9,166 nucleotides of DNA, taken from Proteobacteria bacterium UBA4656. GTDB lineage: Bacteria > Pseudomonadota > Gammaproteobacteria > Xanthomonadales > Ahniellaceae. Under the pieces are notes generated by a model. The model was not told the DNA's origin and made no database searches. It saw only the letters and a list, made by a program, of their open reading frames with translations. Positions 1 to 9,166 of this stretch are shown here, one piece after another (the stretch's first letter is position 1; the number at the start of each line of letters is the position of its first letter). The DNA lies in assembly GCA_002405525.1 (NCBI GenBank), contig DHLY01000116.1, positions 658 through 9,823 on the forward strand, in the 5' to 3' direction. The position numbers were made by a program, and so were the translations under genes.

Positions 1-1047
1 GACCGCATCTTCGCCGACGGCATGGCACTGGACGAGCCGCGCGGCGACTTGGCGCGCTTCGGCGAGACGTGCCAGTCGTGCCACATGCCGCAGGCGCCCG
101 AACCGCAGGCCCGCGCCTGCCAGCAGAACCCGCAGGGCTCGCGCGCGGGCAACCTCGGGATCCACGAGTTCGCCGGTGCCAACGCGTGGATGCCGGGCGT
201 GCTCTCGAACCTCTACGGTTCGGCCCTGGGTCCGAACCGTCAGCAGGCGTTTGCACAGGCGGCCAGCGCGGCGACGGCGATGCTCCAGCGCAGCGCCAGC
301 GTCCAACTCACCCTGTCGCCGCTGGCCGCCGCCCCGGGCACGCTGCAGGCTTCGGTGCGCGTCACCAACCTCGCCGGCCACAAGCTGCCCTCCGGCTACA
401 GCGAAGGGCGGCGCATGTGGCTGGAACTCGAGGCCCGCGGCGCGGGTGGCCAGGTGTTCTGGCGCAGCAACGCCTACGACGCGACCACCGGCGCGCTGGC
501 CATCGACCGCGACGATGCGGTCTACGAGGTCAAGCAGGGCATCTGGAACGCCGCCGCGCCCGTACCTTCCTGCGAGACCGAGGACGCGCAGGGCCGGCCG
601 ATGTTCCACTTCGCGCGCAACGACTGCATCGCCAAGGACAACCGCATCCCGCCGCGCGGCTTCCGCGGCGGGGCCGACCTGGAACTGCGCCCGCTGCCGA
701 TCGGCCGCTACCCGGAGACCGCGCCGGGCTCCGGCGTTCTCGCGCACTGGGACGACCGCGCCTACGCGATCCCGGTGCCGGCGGGCACGCCGCTGCCGGT
801 CACGGTGCAGGCGCGCCTGCGCCACCAGGTCGCGACCCGCGAGTACCTCGAGTTCCTGCGCAACCAGGCCGTCGAGCGCGCCATCCCCAGCGAGAACCTG
901 ATGTGCGCCGACGACCGCGCGCCGCTGGCCACCGGTCCGCGCACGCAGACCCGCGGCCAGTTCGCCTACGACCAGTGGGTGGCGTCGGGCCGATCCCCGC
1001 CGGTGACGCTGGCCGACGTGCAGCGCAGCAGCACGCCGGCGCGCTGA
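1..1047 (+). CDS. c-type cytochrome-family protein, C-terminal part (5' truncated)
   Basis: Open from the first base in frame 1, so the true start lies outside the window; 348 residues remain before the TGA at 1045-1047. A heme-attachment motif CQSCH, followed by MPQ, sits at residues 24-28 (bases 70-84). It is the only CXXCH in the fragment, so further heme sites, if present, are upstream. After it come GIHEFAGAN (53-61, a histidine that could ligate heme), GHKLPSGY and EGRRMWL (126-141) and KDNRIPPRGF (212-221). I recognise these as conserved blocks in the C-terminal beta-rich part of uncharacterised multiheme cytochrome c proteins. Covalent heme attachment implies export across the inner membrane, but the signal peptide is not in view. 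The next gene starts 10 bases after the stop, suggesting one operon. A role in periplasmic or extracellular electron transfer is inference; no substrate can be assigned. Confidence 0.82.
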   Translation, partial: DRIFADGMALDEPRGDLARFGETCQSCHMPQAPEPQARACQQNPQGSRAGNLGIHEFAGANAWMPGVLSNLYGSALGPNRQQAFAQAASAATAMLQRSASVQLTLSPLAAAPGTLQASVRVTNLAGHKLPSGYSEGRRMWLELEARGAGGQVFWRSNAYDATTGALAIDRDDAVYEVKQGIWNAAAPVPSCETEDAQGRPMFHFARNDCIAKDNRIPPRGFRGGADLELRPLPIGRYPETAPGSGVLAHWDDRAYAIPVPAGTPLPVTVQARLRHQVATREYLEFLRNQAVERAIPSENLMCADDRAPLATGPRTQTRGQFAYDQWVASGRSPPVTLADVQRSSTPAR

Positions 1048-1049
1048 GG
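1045..1049 (+). promoter_or_regulatory. ribosome binding site deciding the GTG start at 1058
   Basis: A TGAGG sequence overlaps the stop codon of the upstream cytochrome gene and lies 8 bases before the GTG at 1058. This is good Shine-Dalgarno spacing. It supports the GTG start and suggests translational coupling with the upstream gene. Confidence 0.6.
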
Positions 1050-1057
1050 CCACCGTC

Positions 1058-3058
1058 GTGCGCAGGCCCGGCCGCGGCGTTGCCCCAGCGTCCATCGTGC
1101 GACGCCTCGTGCTGGCGGCCTGCGCGCTCGGGTTGGCGCCTCACGCCGTGCAGGCCGCGGCCCCGGCGCTGGCGGCGACTGCGCCGGCCGCCGCGGGCAT
1201 GCGCGACTGGGCCGCGCAGGGCGGCGAACTGCGGATCCGCTTCAACCACGACCTGCTGCGCCAGTTCGGCGTCGAACTCGCCCCGCCGCAGGACGCCGAT
1301 GTGCACGGCGCGGTGCGCTACCCGCTGCGCGACGACGCGCTCGCCTTCCGCGCCGACTGGGGCACGATCCGCGGCTTCGGCGCAGGCGCGCTGACCACGC
1401 GCGCGGGCTTCACCCTGCGCCGCGCCGGTCGCGTGGCGCGGGTCGACTGGTTCGCGCTGGAGGCCGGGGCGGCGGACCCGCCGACGCTGGCGCTGCGCGA
1501 TGCGCTCGGCCGCACCTGGTTCGTCGCCGAGCGCATGATGTACCGGCTGGACGAATCCGGCGGGCGGCTGCGGATGCCCACCGTGGACCTGCGCATCGGC
1601 CCCGCGCTGGCGGCGTTCGCCGGTGATCCCGAACTCGCCGGGCTGGTCGCCGGAGACCTCGTGCTCGACGCCGGGCTGCAAGCGCGCTCGCCGGTGCCCG
1701 CGGTGCCCAAGTCCTGCGCCGCACCCGTATGGCACGGCAGCGGCGGCAGGCAAACGGACGTGCGGCTGATCGCGATGAGCGTGCAGCAGTTGCGCTGCCG
1801 GCGCAGTACTGACCGGGCGCCGCCGTTCGACGTCTGCGACGGTCCCGGCGGCGACGACGGCGAGGTGGTGATCGCGCCCAGCGCGCTCCTGCGCAACAGC
1901 GACGAGGACTGGACCGCCGACGTGCCCTGGTACGAAAAATTCCTCGGCGCGTTCCCGCACCGCTATCCGCCCTACGACAACGACCAGCACCCGATCCTGG
2001 TCTGGAACTTGTACCGGCTTGGCGCTGACGGGCGGATCGTGCAGGTCGGCCGCTCGGGCGCCAAGCACGCGTGGTTCAGCACCAACTTCCTGTGCACTGA
2101 CCCGACCTGTTCCGGCGGCCACGTGCTCGGTCGCGGCTGCGCGGACGAATACACCGCGAGCAGCAACGACCTCGAGTACTACCTCGCCCCGCGCAGCGAG
2201 ATCATCCCCGCGCGCGGCATCTGGGCGCGCTGCGGGTCGACCTGGGACGATGTCGGCGCGGGAGGCGGCCCGGGCTGCGACGGCGTGCAGGACTACGCGC
2301 CGCCACCGCCGCCCGAGCAGGGCTACTACCAGCGCCTCGTCGCGCGCGAGGCCGACCTCGAGCCCGCGTCCAACCCCGGCGCGCGCTGGTTCCTCGAGGC
2401 CTGGTACGTGGTGCGCGACGACATCGACCTGTTCAACACCATGGGCTTCGTCGAGATCGCGCCGAACTGGATCGCGACCGCGCCCGGCAGCGGCTACTGG
2501 CGCATGGACGCGGTGCCCGGCGGCGCCTTCCGCAACGGGCCCGCGCTCGATGCCTGGGTCGCGCCGGACGCGACGGGGACCGCGCGCAGCGCCACCGTGG
2601 CGACGGCCGAGGGCACGCTGCGGGTCGCGGTGCGCGCCACGCCGGTCGGCGCGCGCTGGCGCTACGACTACGCGGTGCTGAACCTCGACTTCGCGCGCGC
2701 GGTGACCGAGGGCGCCGAGCCCGACCTGCGGGTGCTCGACGCGCGCGGCATCGGGGCCTTCTCGGTGCCGGTGCCGGCGGGCGGCGGCGTCTCGGCCCTG
2801 CAGGCCTTCGACCTCGACCGCGATCCGGGCAACGACTGGAGCGGCGCCACGGCGGGCGGGCGGGTGGTGTTCACGGCGCCCGCGGTCGCCAACAGCCTCG
2901 ACTGGGGCACGCTGCACGCGTTCTCGTTCGAGAGCTCGGCGGCGCCGGTGGCGGGGACGGTGGACCTGGCGCCGGCGCGGTCCGGCAACCCGGCCGCCCT
3001 GGCCGTGCCGAGCCTGGTGCCCGGCGTGCCGCCGCTGTTCGCCGACGGCTTCGAGTGA
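1058..3058 (+). CDS. secreted protein of unknown function, cysteine-rich core, C-terminal FADGFE tail
   Basis: 666 residues from a GTG start. The N terminus looks like a Sec signal peptide: basic residues to about 16, a hydrophobic stretch from about 17 to 28, and a likely cleavage site after the VQA at 31-33. The middle carries NLYRLG (317-322), QVGRSGAKHAWF (329-340) and LGRGCADEY (357-365), followed by LAPRSEI (376-382). Eight cysteines in the mature part (220, 247, 260, 346, 351, 361, 392, 407) suggest disulfides or metal binding. None forms CXXCH. The C-terminal third, with YAVLNLDFARA (538-548), FSVPVP, NDWSGA and LDWGTLHAFSFE (614-625), matches blocks I remember from unnamed secreted proteins of planctomycetes, myxobacteria and proteobacteria. 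The last residues, PPLFADGFE, resemble a tail I recall on exported proteins of Xanthomonadales-like bacteria. A run of prolines lies at 415-419. It probably shares an operon with the preceding cytochrome gene. Function is unknown. Confidence 0.85.
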   Translation: MRRPGRGVAPASIVRRLVLAACALGLAPHAVQAAAPALAATAPAAAGMRDWAAQGGELRIRFNHDLLRQFGVELAPPQDADVHGAVRYPLRDDALAFRADWGTIRGFGAGALTTRAGFTLRRAGRVARVDWFALEAGAADPPTLALRDALGRTWFVAERMMYRLDESGGRLRMPTVDLRIGPALAAFAGDPELAGLVAGDLVLDAGLQARSPVPAVPKSCAAPVWHGSGGRQTDVRLIAMSVQQLRCRRSTDRAPPFDVCDGPGGDDGEVVIAPSALLRNSDEDWTADVPWYEKFLGAFPHRYPPYDNDQHPILVWNLYRLGADGRIVQVGRSGAKHAWFSTNFLCTDPTCSGGHVLGRGCADEYTASSNDLEYYLAPRSEIIPARGIWARCGSTWDDVGAGGGPGCDGVQDYAPPPPPEQGYYQRLVAREADLEPASNPGARWFLEAWYVVRDDIDLFNTMGFVEIAPNWIATAPGSGYWRMDAVPGGAFRNGPALDAWVAPDATGTARSATVATAEGTLRVAVRATPVGARWRYDYAVLNLDFARAVTEGAEPDLRVLDARGIGAFSVPVPAGGGVSALQAFDLDRDPGNDWSGATAGGRVVFTAPAVANSLDWGTLHAFSFESSAAPVAGTVDLAPARSGNPAALAVPSLVPGVPPLFADGFE

Positions 3059-3068
3059 CCCGAGGGGC

Positions 3069-3287
3069 TTACTTCATGCGATACGTGATCCGACCCTTGG
3101 TCAGGTCGTAGGGCGTCATCTCGACCTTCACCTTGTCGCCGGTGAGGATGCGGATGTAGTTCTTGCGCATGCGCCCGGAGATGTGGGCGGTGATGACATG
3201 GCCGTTCTCGAGCTTGACCCGGAACATGGTGTTCGGGAGGCTCTCGAGGACCGTGCCTTCCATTTCGATCTGATCGTCTTTGGACAT
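3069..3287 (-). CDS. infA: translation initiation factor IF-1
   Basis: 72 residues, the standard length, forming a single OB-fold (S1-like) domain. IF-1 binds the A site of the 30S subunit and works with IF-2 and IF-3 to form the initiation complex. The sequence is nearly identical in character to E. coli IF-1 through [20 protein letters not shown] (11-30), [20 protein letters not shown] (34-53) and [10 protein letters not shown] (58-67). The same frame stays open far upstream, but the family N terminus ([11 protein letters not shown]) fixes the ATG at 3285-3287. No purine-rich Shine-Dalgarno sequence is visible before this start. It is the last gene of the leftward cluster, 73 bases beyond aat. 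It converges on the secreted-protein gene with only 10 bases between the two stops and no recognisable terminator. Confidence 0.98.
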   Translation of the reverse strand: MSKDDQIEMEGTVLESLPNTMFRVKLENGHVITAHISGRMRKNYIRILTGDKVKVEMTPYDLTKGRITYRMK

Positions 3288-3321
3288 CGGGGCTGGCTGG
3301 GGGGTGCCAAAGCGGCGGCGG

Positions 3322-3350
3322 ATTATTCCACGGTTGACCCGTGGGCGAAA
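3322..3350 (-). promoter_or_regulatory. putative infA promoter
   Basis: In the 73-base aat-infA gap, read leftward, AATAAT (3327-3322) could serve as a -10 element. A weak TTTCGC (3350-3345) lies 17 bases upstream as a -35. It would place transcription start roughly 25-30 bases before the infA ATG. The -10 is fair and the -35 is poor, so this is tentative. Confidence 0.35.
3328..3344. repeat. perfect inverted repeat CCACGG-TTGAC-CCGTGG between aat and infA
   Basis: Six-base arms (3328-3333 and 3339-3344) flank a five-base spacer. The repeat fills the spacer between the proposed -35 and -10 of infA, where a repressor operator would act. It could instead form a hairpin at the end of the aat transcript. 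No T-tract follows on either strand, so a standard intrinsic terminator is unlikely. Confidence 0.5.
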
Positions 3351-3360
3351 GTTCGGCCGC

Positions 3361-4095
3361 TCAGGGGCTTGCGAGCGCCGGCACCGGCAACTCGCCGAAG
3401 CGCGCGGCCCAGTCGCCCGGCGGCTCCGGCTGTGCGACCAGCGCGGGCAGGGCGCAGAGGAAGGCCGCGCGGGGCATTTCCCGCGCGCCGAGCGTGGACA
3501 GATGGTCGGAAGGCACCTGCGCGTCGAGCAGCGGCCAGCCCCACTCGCGCAACCGGAAGGCGAGCCCCAGCAGGGCCGCCTTCGAGCCCCCGCTGCGCGC
3601 GCTGTACATCGATTCGGCGAAGAACATCCGCCCCAGCGCGACCCCGTACAGGCCGCCGACCCGCTGCCCGCCGTCGAAGGCCTCGATGCTGTGGGCGTAT
3701 CCGGCCCGGTGCAGCGCAAGGTACGCCTCGCGCATCTCGCGCACGATCCAGGTGCCGTGCGAGCCCTCGCGCGGCGCCGCGCAGGCCTCGATCACGGCGC
3801 CGAAGTCGCGGTCGGCGACCACGGTCCACGGGCTGCGCGCGAAGGTGCGCGCCAGTCGCCGCGGCACATGCATGCGGTCGGTGTGGAACACGCAGCGCGG
3901 GTCCGGCGACCACCACAGGATCGGCTCGCCCGGGCCGTACCACGGGAAGATGCCGCGCGCGTACGCCGCGAGCAGGCGCGGCAGCGTGAGGTCACCGCCC
4001 GCGGCGAGCAGCCCGTTGGGGTGGCGCAGCGCCTCGGCCGGCGGCGGGAACGGCGCGCGCGGATCGTCGGCCAGCCAGGGCAGGCGCAGGGTCAC
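3361..4095 (-). CDS. aat: leucyl/phenylalanyl-tRNA-protein transferase
   Basis: 244 residues, close to the usual 230-250. This cytoplasmic enzyme moves Leu or Phe from aminoacyl-tRNA to proteins with N-terminal Arg or Lys, creating N-degrons read by ClpS and degraded by ClpAP. Family blocks seen: [10 protein letters not shown] (27-36), YARGIFPWY (45-53), ILWWSPDPR (59-67), GTWI (114-117), GYAHSIEA (132-139), [19 protein letters not shown] (147-165), SKAALLGL (171-178) and [11 protein letters not shown] (189-199), the last holding the conserved Asp of the active site. The frame stays open well upstream. The GTG at 4095-4093 is chosen because the family N terminus ([10 protein letters not shown]) begins there. 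GGAG lies 5 bases upstream, and the GTG shares a GTGA with the stop of the preceding gene. That 4-base overlap implies translational coupling. The E. coli partners clpS and clpA, next to infA there, are absent from this window. Confidence 0.97.
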   Translation of the reverse strand: MTLRLPWLADDPRAPFPPPAEALRHPNGLLAAGGDLTLPRLLAAYARGIFPWYGPGEPILWWSPDPRCVFHTDRMHVPRRLARTFARSPWTVVADRDFGAVIEACAAPREGSHGTWIVREMREAYLALHRAGYAHSIEAFDGGQRVGGLYGVALGRMFFAESMYSARSGGSKAALLGLAFRLREWGWPLLDAQVPSDHLSTLGAREMPRAAFLCALPALVAQPEPPGDWAARFGELPVPALASP

Positions 4096-5234
4096 GAGCG
4101 CTCCGCGAACGGTGAATGCGCCGCGGCGGCCGCGGCGTAGCCGGCCACGGCGAGGCGCTCGCGCGCCAGGGCCCGCGCGACGGCCGCGCGCAACACGGGA
4201 TCGACCAGCCAGTGCCACGAGGTCGTGGTCGCGGGCAGGAAGCCGCGCGCGATCTTGTGCTCGCCCTGGGCGCCCGGCTCGAACACGGCGATGCCGTGGC
4301 GGATGCACCAGTCGATGCCCTGGTAGTAGCAGGCCTCGAAGTGCAGCCCGGGCGTGGGATCGTCGGCGCCCCAGTAGCGTCCGTACAGCGTGCCGCCGCC
4401 GCGCAGGCACAGCGCCATCGCCCCGATCCGCCCGCCGCGGCGCCCGATGACCGCCAGCAACGGATCGTCCGGATCGCGCGCGAGGCGTTCGAAGAACGCA
4501 CGCGTCAGGGCAGGGTAGTTGCCCTTGTCGGCGAAGGTGCCCACGTAGAGCCCATGCAGCCGGTCGACGCTCGCGGCGTCCAGCGCCGAGCCGGGCAGGG
4601 CCTCGAACGACCAGCCGTCGGCCGCGACCCGCGCGCGCTCGCGGCGGATCTCCTTGCGGCGCTTGGCGTTCAGCGCGCCGAGGAAGTCCTCGAACGTGGC
4701 CCAGCCGCGGTTGCGCCAGTGGAACTGCACATCCTCGCGGCGCAGCCAGCCGGCCGCGGCGAGTGCGGCCGAATCATCGTCGCGGGGGAAGTTGACGTGC
4801 GCGCCCGACCAGCCGCGCGCCTGCGCCTCGTCCGCCAACGCGCGCGCCAGGGCCTGCCGGGTGCCGTCGGGCTCGCCCTTCGCGACCAGCAGGCGCGGCC
4901 CCGTGACCGGGGTGTAGGGCACGGCGCACAGCAGTTTCGGGTAGTAGGGCAGCCCGCTGCGCTCCCACGCGTCGGCCCAGGCGTGGTCGAACACGAACTC
5001 GCCGTGAGAATTCATCTTCCGGTAGGCGGGTGCGGCGGCCACCAGCCGCCCGTCGCGCCACAGGGTCAGGTGGTGCGCGCGCCAACCGAGGTCGGCGCGC
5101 AGGCAGCCGTCGGCTTCGAGCCCATGCAGGAAGGCATGCGAGAGGAACGGATTGCCGTCGTGCCCGAGCGCGTTCCAGGCCGGCGCGAGGCCCGCGCCGA
5201 GGCCGGCCAGAGCGCGGGACTCGAGCGCGGCCAT
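4092..5234 (-). CDS. FemAB-like GNAT-fold acyltransferase (DUF482/PF04339 type)
   Basis: 380 residues from ATG, normal for the family. Conserved blocks: NPFLSHAFLHGLE (28-40), GEFVFDHAWADAW (78-90), YYPKLLCAVPYTPVTGPRLL (97-116), FHWRNRGWATFEDFLGAL (171-188), KRRKEIRRER (191-200), LYGRYWGADD (283-292), LHFEACYYQGIDWCI (297-311) and FEPGAQGEHKIARGF (318-332). These identify the PF04339 group, two-lobed GNAT-like proteins related to FemABX peptidyl transferases. Some relatives use aminoacyl-tRNA, but the substrate of this group is not established as far as I know. No signal peptide or membrane segment is seen, so it is cytoplasmic. It starts 14 bases after the trxB stop and overlaps the aat start by 4 bases, so it is the middle gene of a trxB-femAB-aat unit. 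Its ribosome binding site is weak (GAGCGG about 10 bases upstream), which fits coupling to trxB. Confidence 0.92.
   Translation of the reverse strand: MAALESRALAGLGAGLAPAWNALGHDGNPFLSHAFLHGLEADGCLRADLGWRAHHLTLWRDGRLVAAAPAYRKMNSHGEFVFDHAWADAWERSGLPYYPKLLCAVPYTPVTGPRLLVAKGEPDGTRQALARALADEAQARGWSGAHVNFPRDDDSAALAAAGWLRREDVQFHWRNRGWATFEDFLGALNAKRRKEIRRERARVAADGWSFEALPGSALDAASVDRLHGLYVGTFADKGNYPALTRAFFERLARDPDDPLLAVIGRRGGRIGAMALCLRGGGTLYGRYWGADDPTPGLHFEACYYQGIDWCIRHGIAVFEPGAQGEHKIARGFLPATTTSWHWLVDPVLRAAVARALARERLAVAGYAAAAAAHSPFAERS
4101..4104 (-). promoter_or_regulatory. ribosome binding site GGAG for aat
   Basis: On the minus strand GGAG ends 5 bases before the GTG start of aat and lies inside the 3' end of the FemAB-like gene. 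It settles the aat start among several in-frame upstream candidates. Confidence 0.65.
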
Positions 5235-5248
5235 GCGCGGGGCGCCGC

Positions 5249-7418
<2,170 letters not shown>

Positions 7419-7469
7419 AACGCTTCTGGATCATTGCGTTACAAGGCAAATTGAAGGTAACTTCACCTG

Positions 7470-9166
7470 GTGGCGCGACCCTCCAAGGACACTCTCTCGC
7501 CGGCTTCCGGCCTTGATCGTCGCCTGCGCGAGGCGGCAGCGCTGCTGCTGCTTCCGCTGGTGGTCTGGCTGATGGTCTGCCTGGTGAGTTTCGACCTGCG
7601 CGATCCCGGCTGGGGGCAGAGTGCGCCGGTTGCCGCGGTGCGCAACATCGGCGGTCTGGTCGGCGCATGGACCGCCAGCACGGGGCTGTACTTCATCGGC
7701 ATTGCCGCGTTTCTCCTGCCGGCCTTGCTGCTGTTCGGCGGCTGGCGGCTGCTGCGCGGTTCGGACGACGATGACGCGCTGAAGGTCGATCCGCCGGTGC
7801 GGCTGGTCGGCAGCGTGGCCCTGTTGGCGAGCGCCGCGGGTCTCGGATGGCTGCACACCCGCAGCGGCGGGGCCTTCGGCGAAGGCCACGGCGGCATCTT
7901 CGGCCAGCTGCTCGGCAGCTTGCTGGAACGCGGCTTCGGGCAGTTGGGCACGGCCCTGTTCCTGCTCGGACTGTTCGCGGTCGCCCTGACCCTCACCACC
8001 GGCGTGTCGTGGTTCCGGGTGATGGACCGGACCGGCGCGATGGCCCTGGCGGCGGGGGCGGCGTTGTTGCGCATCGGGCGCGGCGTGCGCGATTGGAGGG
8101 GCGCACAGCAGATGCGCGCCGAGCGTGAGGAAGTGCGCAAGGTGGAGACCGTGCGGCAGAGCCGCCGCGAGCCGATCCGGATCGAGCCCAAGGCGGATCC
8201 GATCGAGAAGAGCGAACGCGCCACCCGCGAGGTGCAGATTCCGCTGTTCGCGGCGCTGCCCGAGGGTGCGATCCCGCCGCTTTCGCTCCTTGACGAGCCG
8301 AAGCGCCAGGCCAAAGGCTATTCGCCGGAGACCCTGGAGGCGCTGTCGCGGCAGGTCGAGCTGAAATTGAAGGATTTCCGTATCGAGGCCCAGGTGGTCG
8401 GCGTTTATCCGGGACCGGTGATCACTCGCTTCGAAATGCAGCCCGCCCCGGGCATCCGCGGCAGCCAGATCAGCAACCTCGACAAGGACATCGCGCGCGG
8501 CCTGTCGGTGGTCAGCGTGCGCGTGGTCGACGTGATCCCCGGCAAGACGGTGATCGGGCTGGAGATTCCCAACGCCAGCCGCGAGACCGTGTACCTGTCC
8601 GAGATCCTGCGCTCGAAGGAGTACGACAAGGCGTCCTCGCCGCTGTCGCTGGCGCTGGGCAAGGACATCGGCGGCCGGCCGGTGGTGGTGGATCTCGGCC
8701 GCATGCCGCATCTGCTGGTCGCCGGCACCACCGGCTCCGGCAAGTCGGTGGCGCTCAACGCCATGGTACTGAGCCTGCTCTACAAGGCCTCGGCCACGGA
8801 CGTGCGGATCCTGATGGTGGATCCGAAGATGCTGGAACTGTCCGTCTACGAGGGCATCCCGCACCTGCTCGCGCCCGTGGTCACCGACATGAAGGACGCC
8901 GCCAACGCGCTGCGCTGGTGCGTGGCCGAGATGGAGCGCCGCTACAAGCTGATGGCCGCGGTCGGCGTGCGCAACCTCGCCGGCTTCAACCGCAAGGTCA
9001 AGGACGCGCAGGACGCCGGCCAGCCCCTGATGGACCCGCTGTTCGTGCCGCGCGACGACGCCCCGGGCGAAACCGCGCAGCCGCTGGAACCCTTGCCCTA
9101 CCTCGTCGTGCTGATCGACGAGTTCGCCGACATGATGATGATCGTCGGCAAGAAGGTGGAGGAACT
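7470..9166 (+). CDS. ftsK: DNA translocase FtsK, N-terminal part (3' truncated)
   Basis: 565 codons are in view before the window ends. FtsK is a septal membrane protein whose hexameric ATPase pumps DNA and activates XerCD recombination at dif to clear chromosome dimers. Seen: a short cytoplasmic start, then about four membrane segments (roughly 22-41, 72-93, 110-127, 160-178). A short charged linker follows (about 205-280), then the alpha domain (about 285-400). Walker A is GTTGSGKS at 419-426 (bases 8724-8747), [16 protein letters not shown] lies at 451-466, and Walker B is VVLIDEFAD at 546-554. The linker is very short compared with the several hundred residues of E. coli FtsK, as in Xanthomonas-type proteins. 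The GTG at 7470 is the first start after an in-frame TAA at 7458. GAAGGT about 11 bases upstream is a slightly distant ribosome binding site. The remaining motor domain and the DNA-reading gamma domain lie outside the window. Confidence 0.97.
   Translation, partial: MARPSKDTLSPASGLDRRLREAAALLLLPLVVWLMVCLVSFDLRDPGWGQSAPVAAVRNIGGLVGAWTASTGLYFIGIAAFLLPALLLFGGWRLLRGSDDDDALKVDPPVRLVGSVALLASAAGLGWLHTRSGGAFGEGHGGIFGQLLGSLLERGFGQLGTALFLLGLFAVALTLTTGVSWFRVMDRTGAMALAAGAALLRIGRGVRDWRGAQQMRAEREEVRKVETVRQSRREPIRIEPKADPIEKSERATREVQIPLFAALPEGAIPPLSLLDEPKRQAKGYSPETLEALSRQVELKLKDFRIEAQVVGVYPGPVITRFEMQPAPGIRGSQISNLDKDIARGLSVVSVRVVDVIPGKTVIGLEIPNASRETVYLSEILRSKEYDKASSPLSLALGKDIGGRPVVVDLGRMPHLLVAGTTGSGKSVALNAMVLSLLYKASATDVRILMVDPKMLELSVYEGIPHLLAPVVTDMKDAANALRWCVAEMERRYKLMAAVGVRNLAGFNRKVKDAQDAGQPLMDPLFVPRDDAPGETAQPLEPLPYLVVLIDEFADMMMIVGKKVEE

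Noticed and set aside
800..2917. A 705-codon open frame on the minus strand opposite the secreted-protein gene.
   Set aside because: High GC keeps antisense frames open. The translation is low-complexity (Arg, Ala, Gly, Val, His) with no domain, while the + strand frame has a signal peptide and recognisable family blocks.
3069..3719. A 216-codon frame that extends infA upstream.
   Set aside because: IF-1 is a 72-residue protein and the upstream part is a shadow of aat in another frame.
7451..7453. A TTG codon upstream of ftsK as an alternative start.
   Set aside because: It is in another frame, and the ftsK frame has a TAA stop at 7458-7460, making the GTG at 7470 the first usable start.

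Overview
The window comes from a high-GC gammaproteobacterium, most likely of the Xanthomonadales/Lysobacterales. This is judged from the IF-1, TrxB, Aat and FtsK sequences, the short-linker FtsK, the gene order and the GTG starts. No taxonomic search was possible. There are eight protein genes, two of them cut by the window edges. No tRNA, rRNA, CRISPR array, insertion sequence or phage gene is visible.

Left part (1-3058, + strand): an accessory-looking pair of envelope or exported proteins in an apparent operon. The first is the C-terminal part of a c-type cytochrome with one visible heme-binding site followed by a beta-rich domain. Ten bases later comes a 666-residue secreted protein with eight cysteines in its mature part. 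It belongs to a family I recognise by motif but that has no assigned function, and it ends in an F-A-D-G-F-E tail. This pair is the most likely place for an undescribed system.

Middle part (3069-6193, - strand): a housekeeping run read right to left as trxB (thioredoxin reductase), a FemAB-like GNAT-fold acyltransferase, aat (leucyl/phenylalanyl-tRNA-protein transferase) and infA (IF-1). The first three are tightly packed: a 14-base gap, then a four-base GTGA stop/start overlap. infA lies 73 bases further on and has a plausible promoter of its own with an inverted repeat in it.

Right part (6194-9166, + strand): diverging from trxB, a 157-base intergenic region leads to ald (alanine dehydrogenase) and then, 51 bases later, to ftsK (septal DNA translocase, truncated by the window end). 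The ald leader contains an intrinsic-terminator-like hairpin with a T-rich tail directly before the ald ribosome binding site. No other + strand gene lies upstream for 3 kb, so it looks like an attenuator or regulated leader RNA.

The backbone infA-aat-x-trxB <-> y-ftsK has the same order and orientations as the E. coli clpA-infA-aat-cydC-cydD-trxB-lrp-ftsK region. Here the cydDC slot holds a FemAB-like gene, the lrp slot holds ald, and the clpSA slot holds the secreted-protein pair. Functionally the window combines translation initiation (IF-1), N-degron tagging (Aat), thiol redox (TrxB), alanine/pyruvate metabolism (Ald) and chromosome segregation (FtsK).
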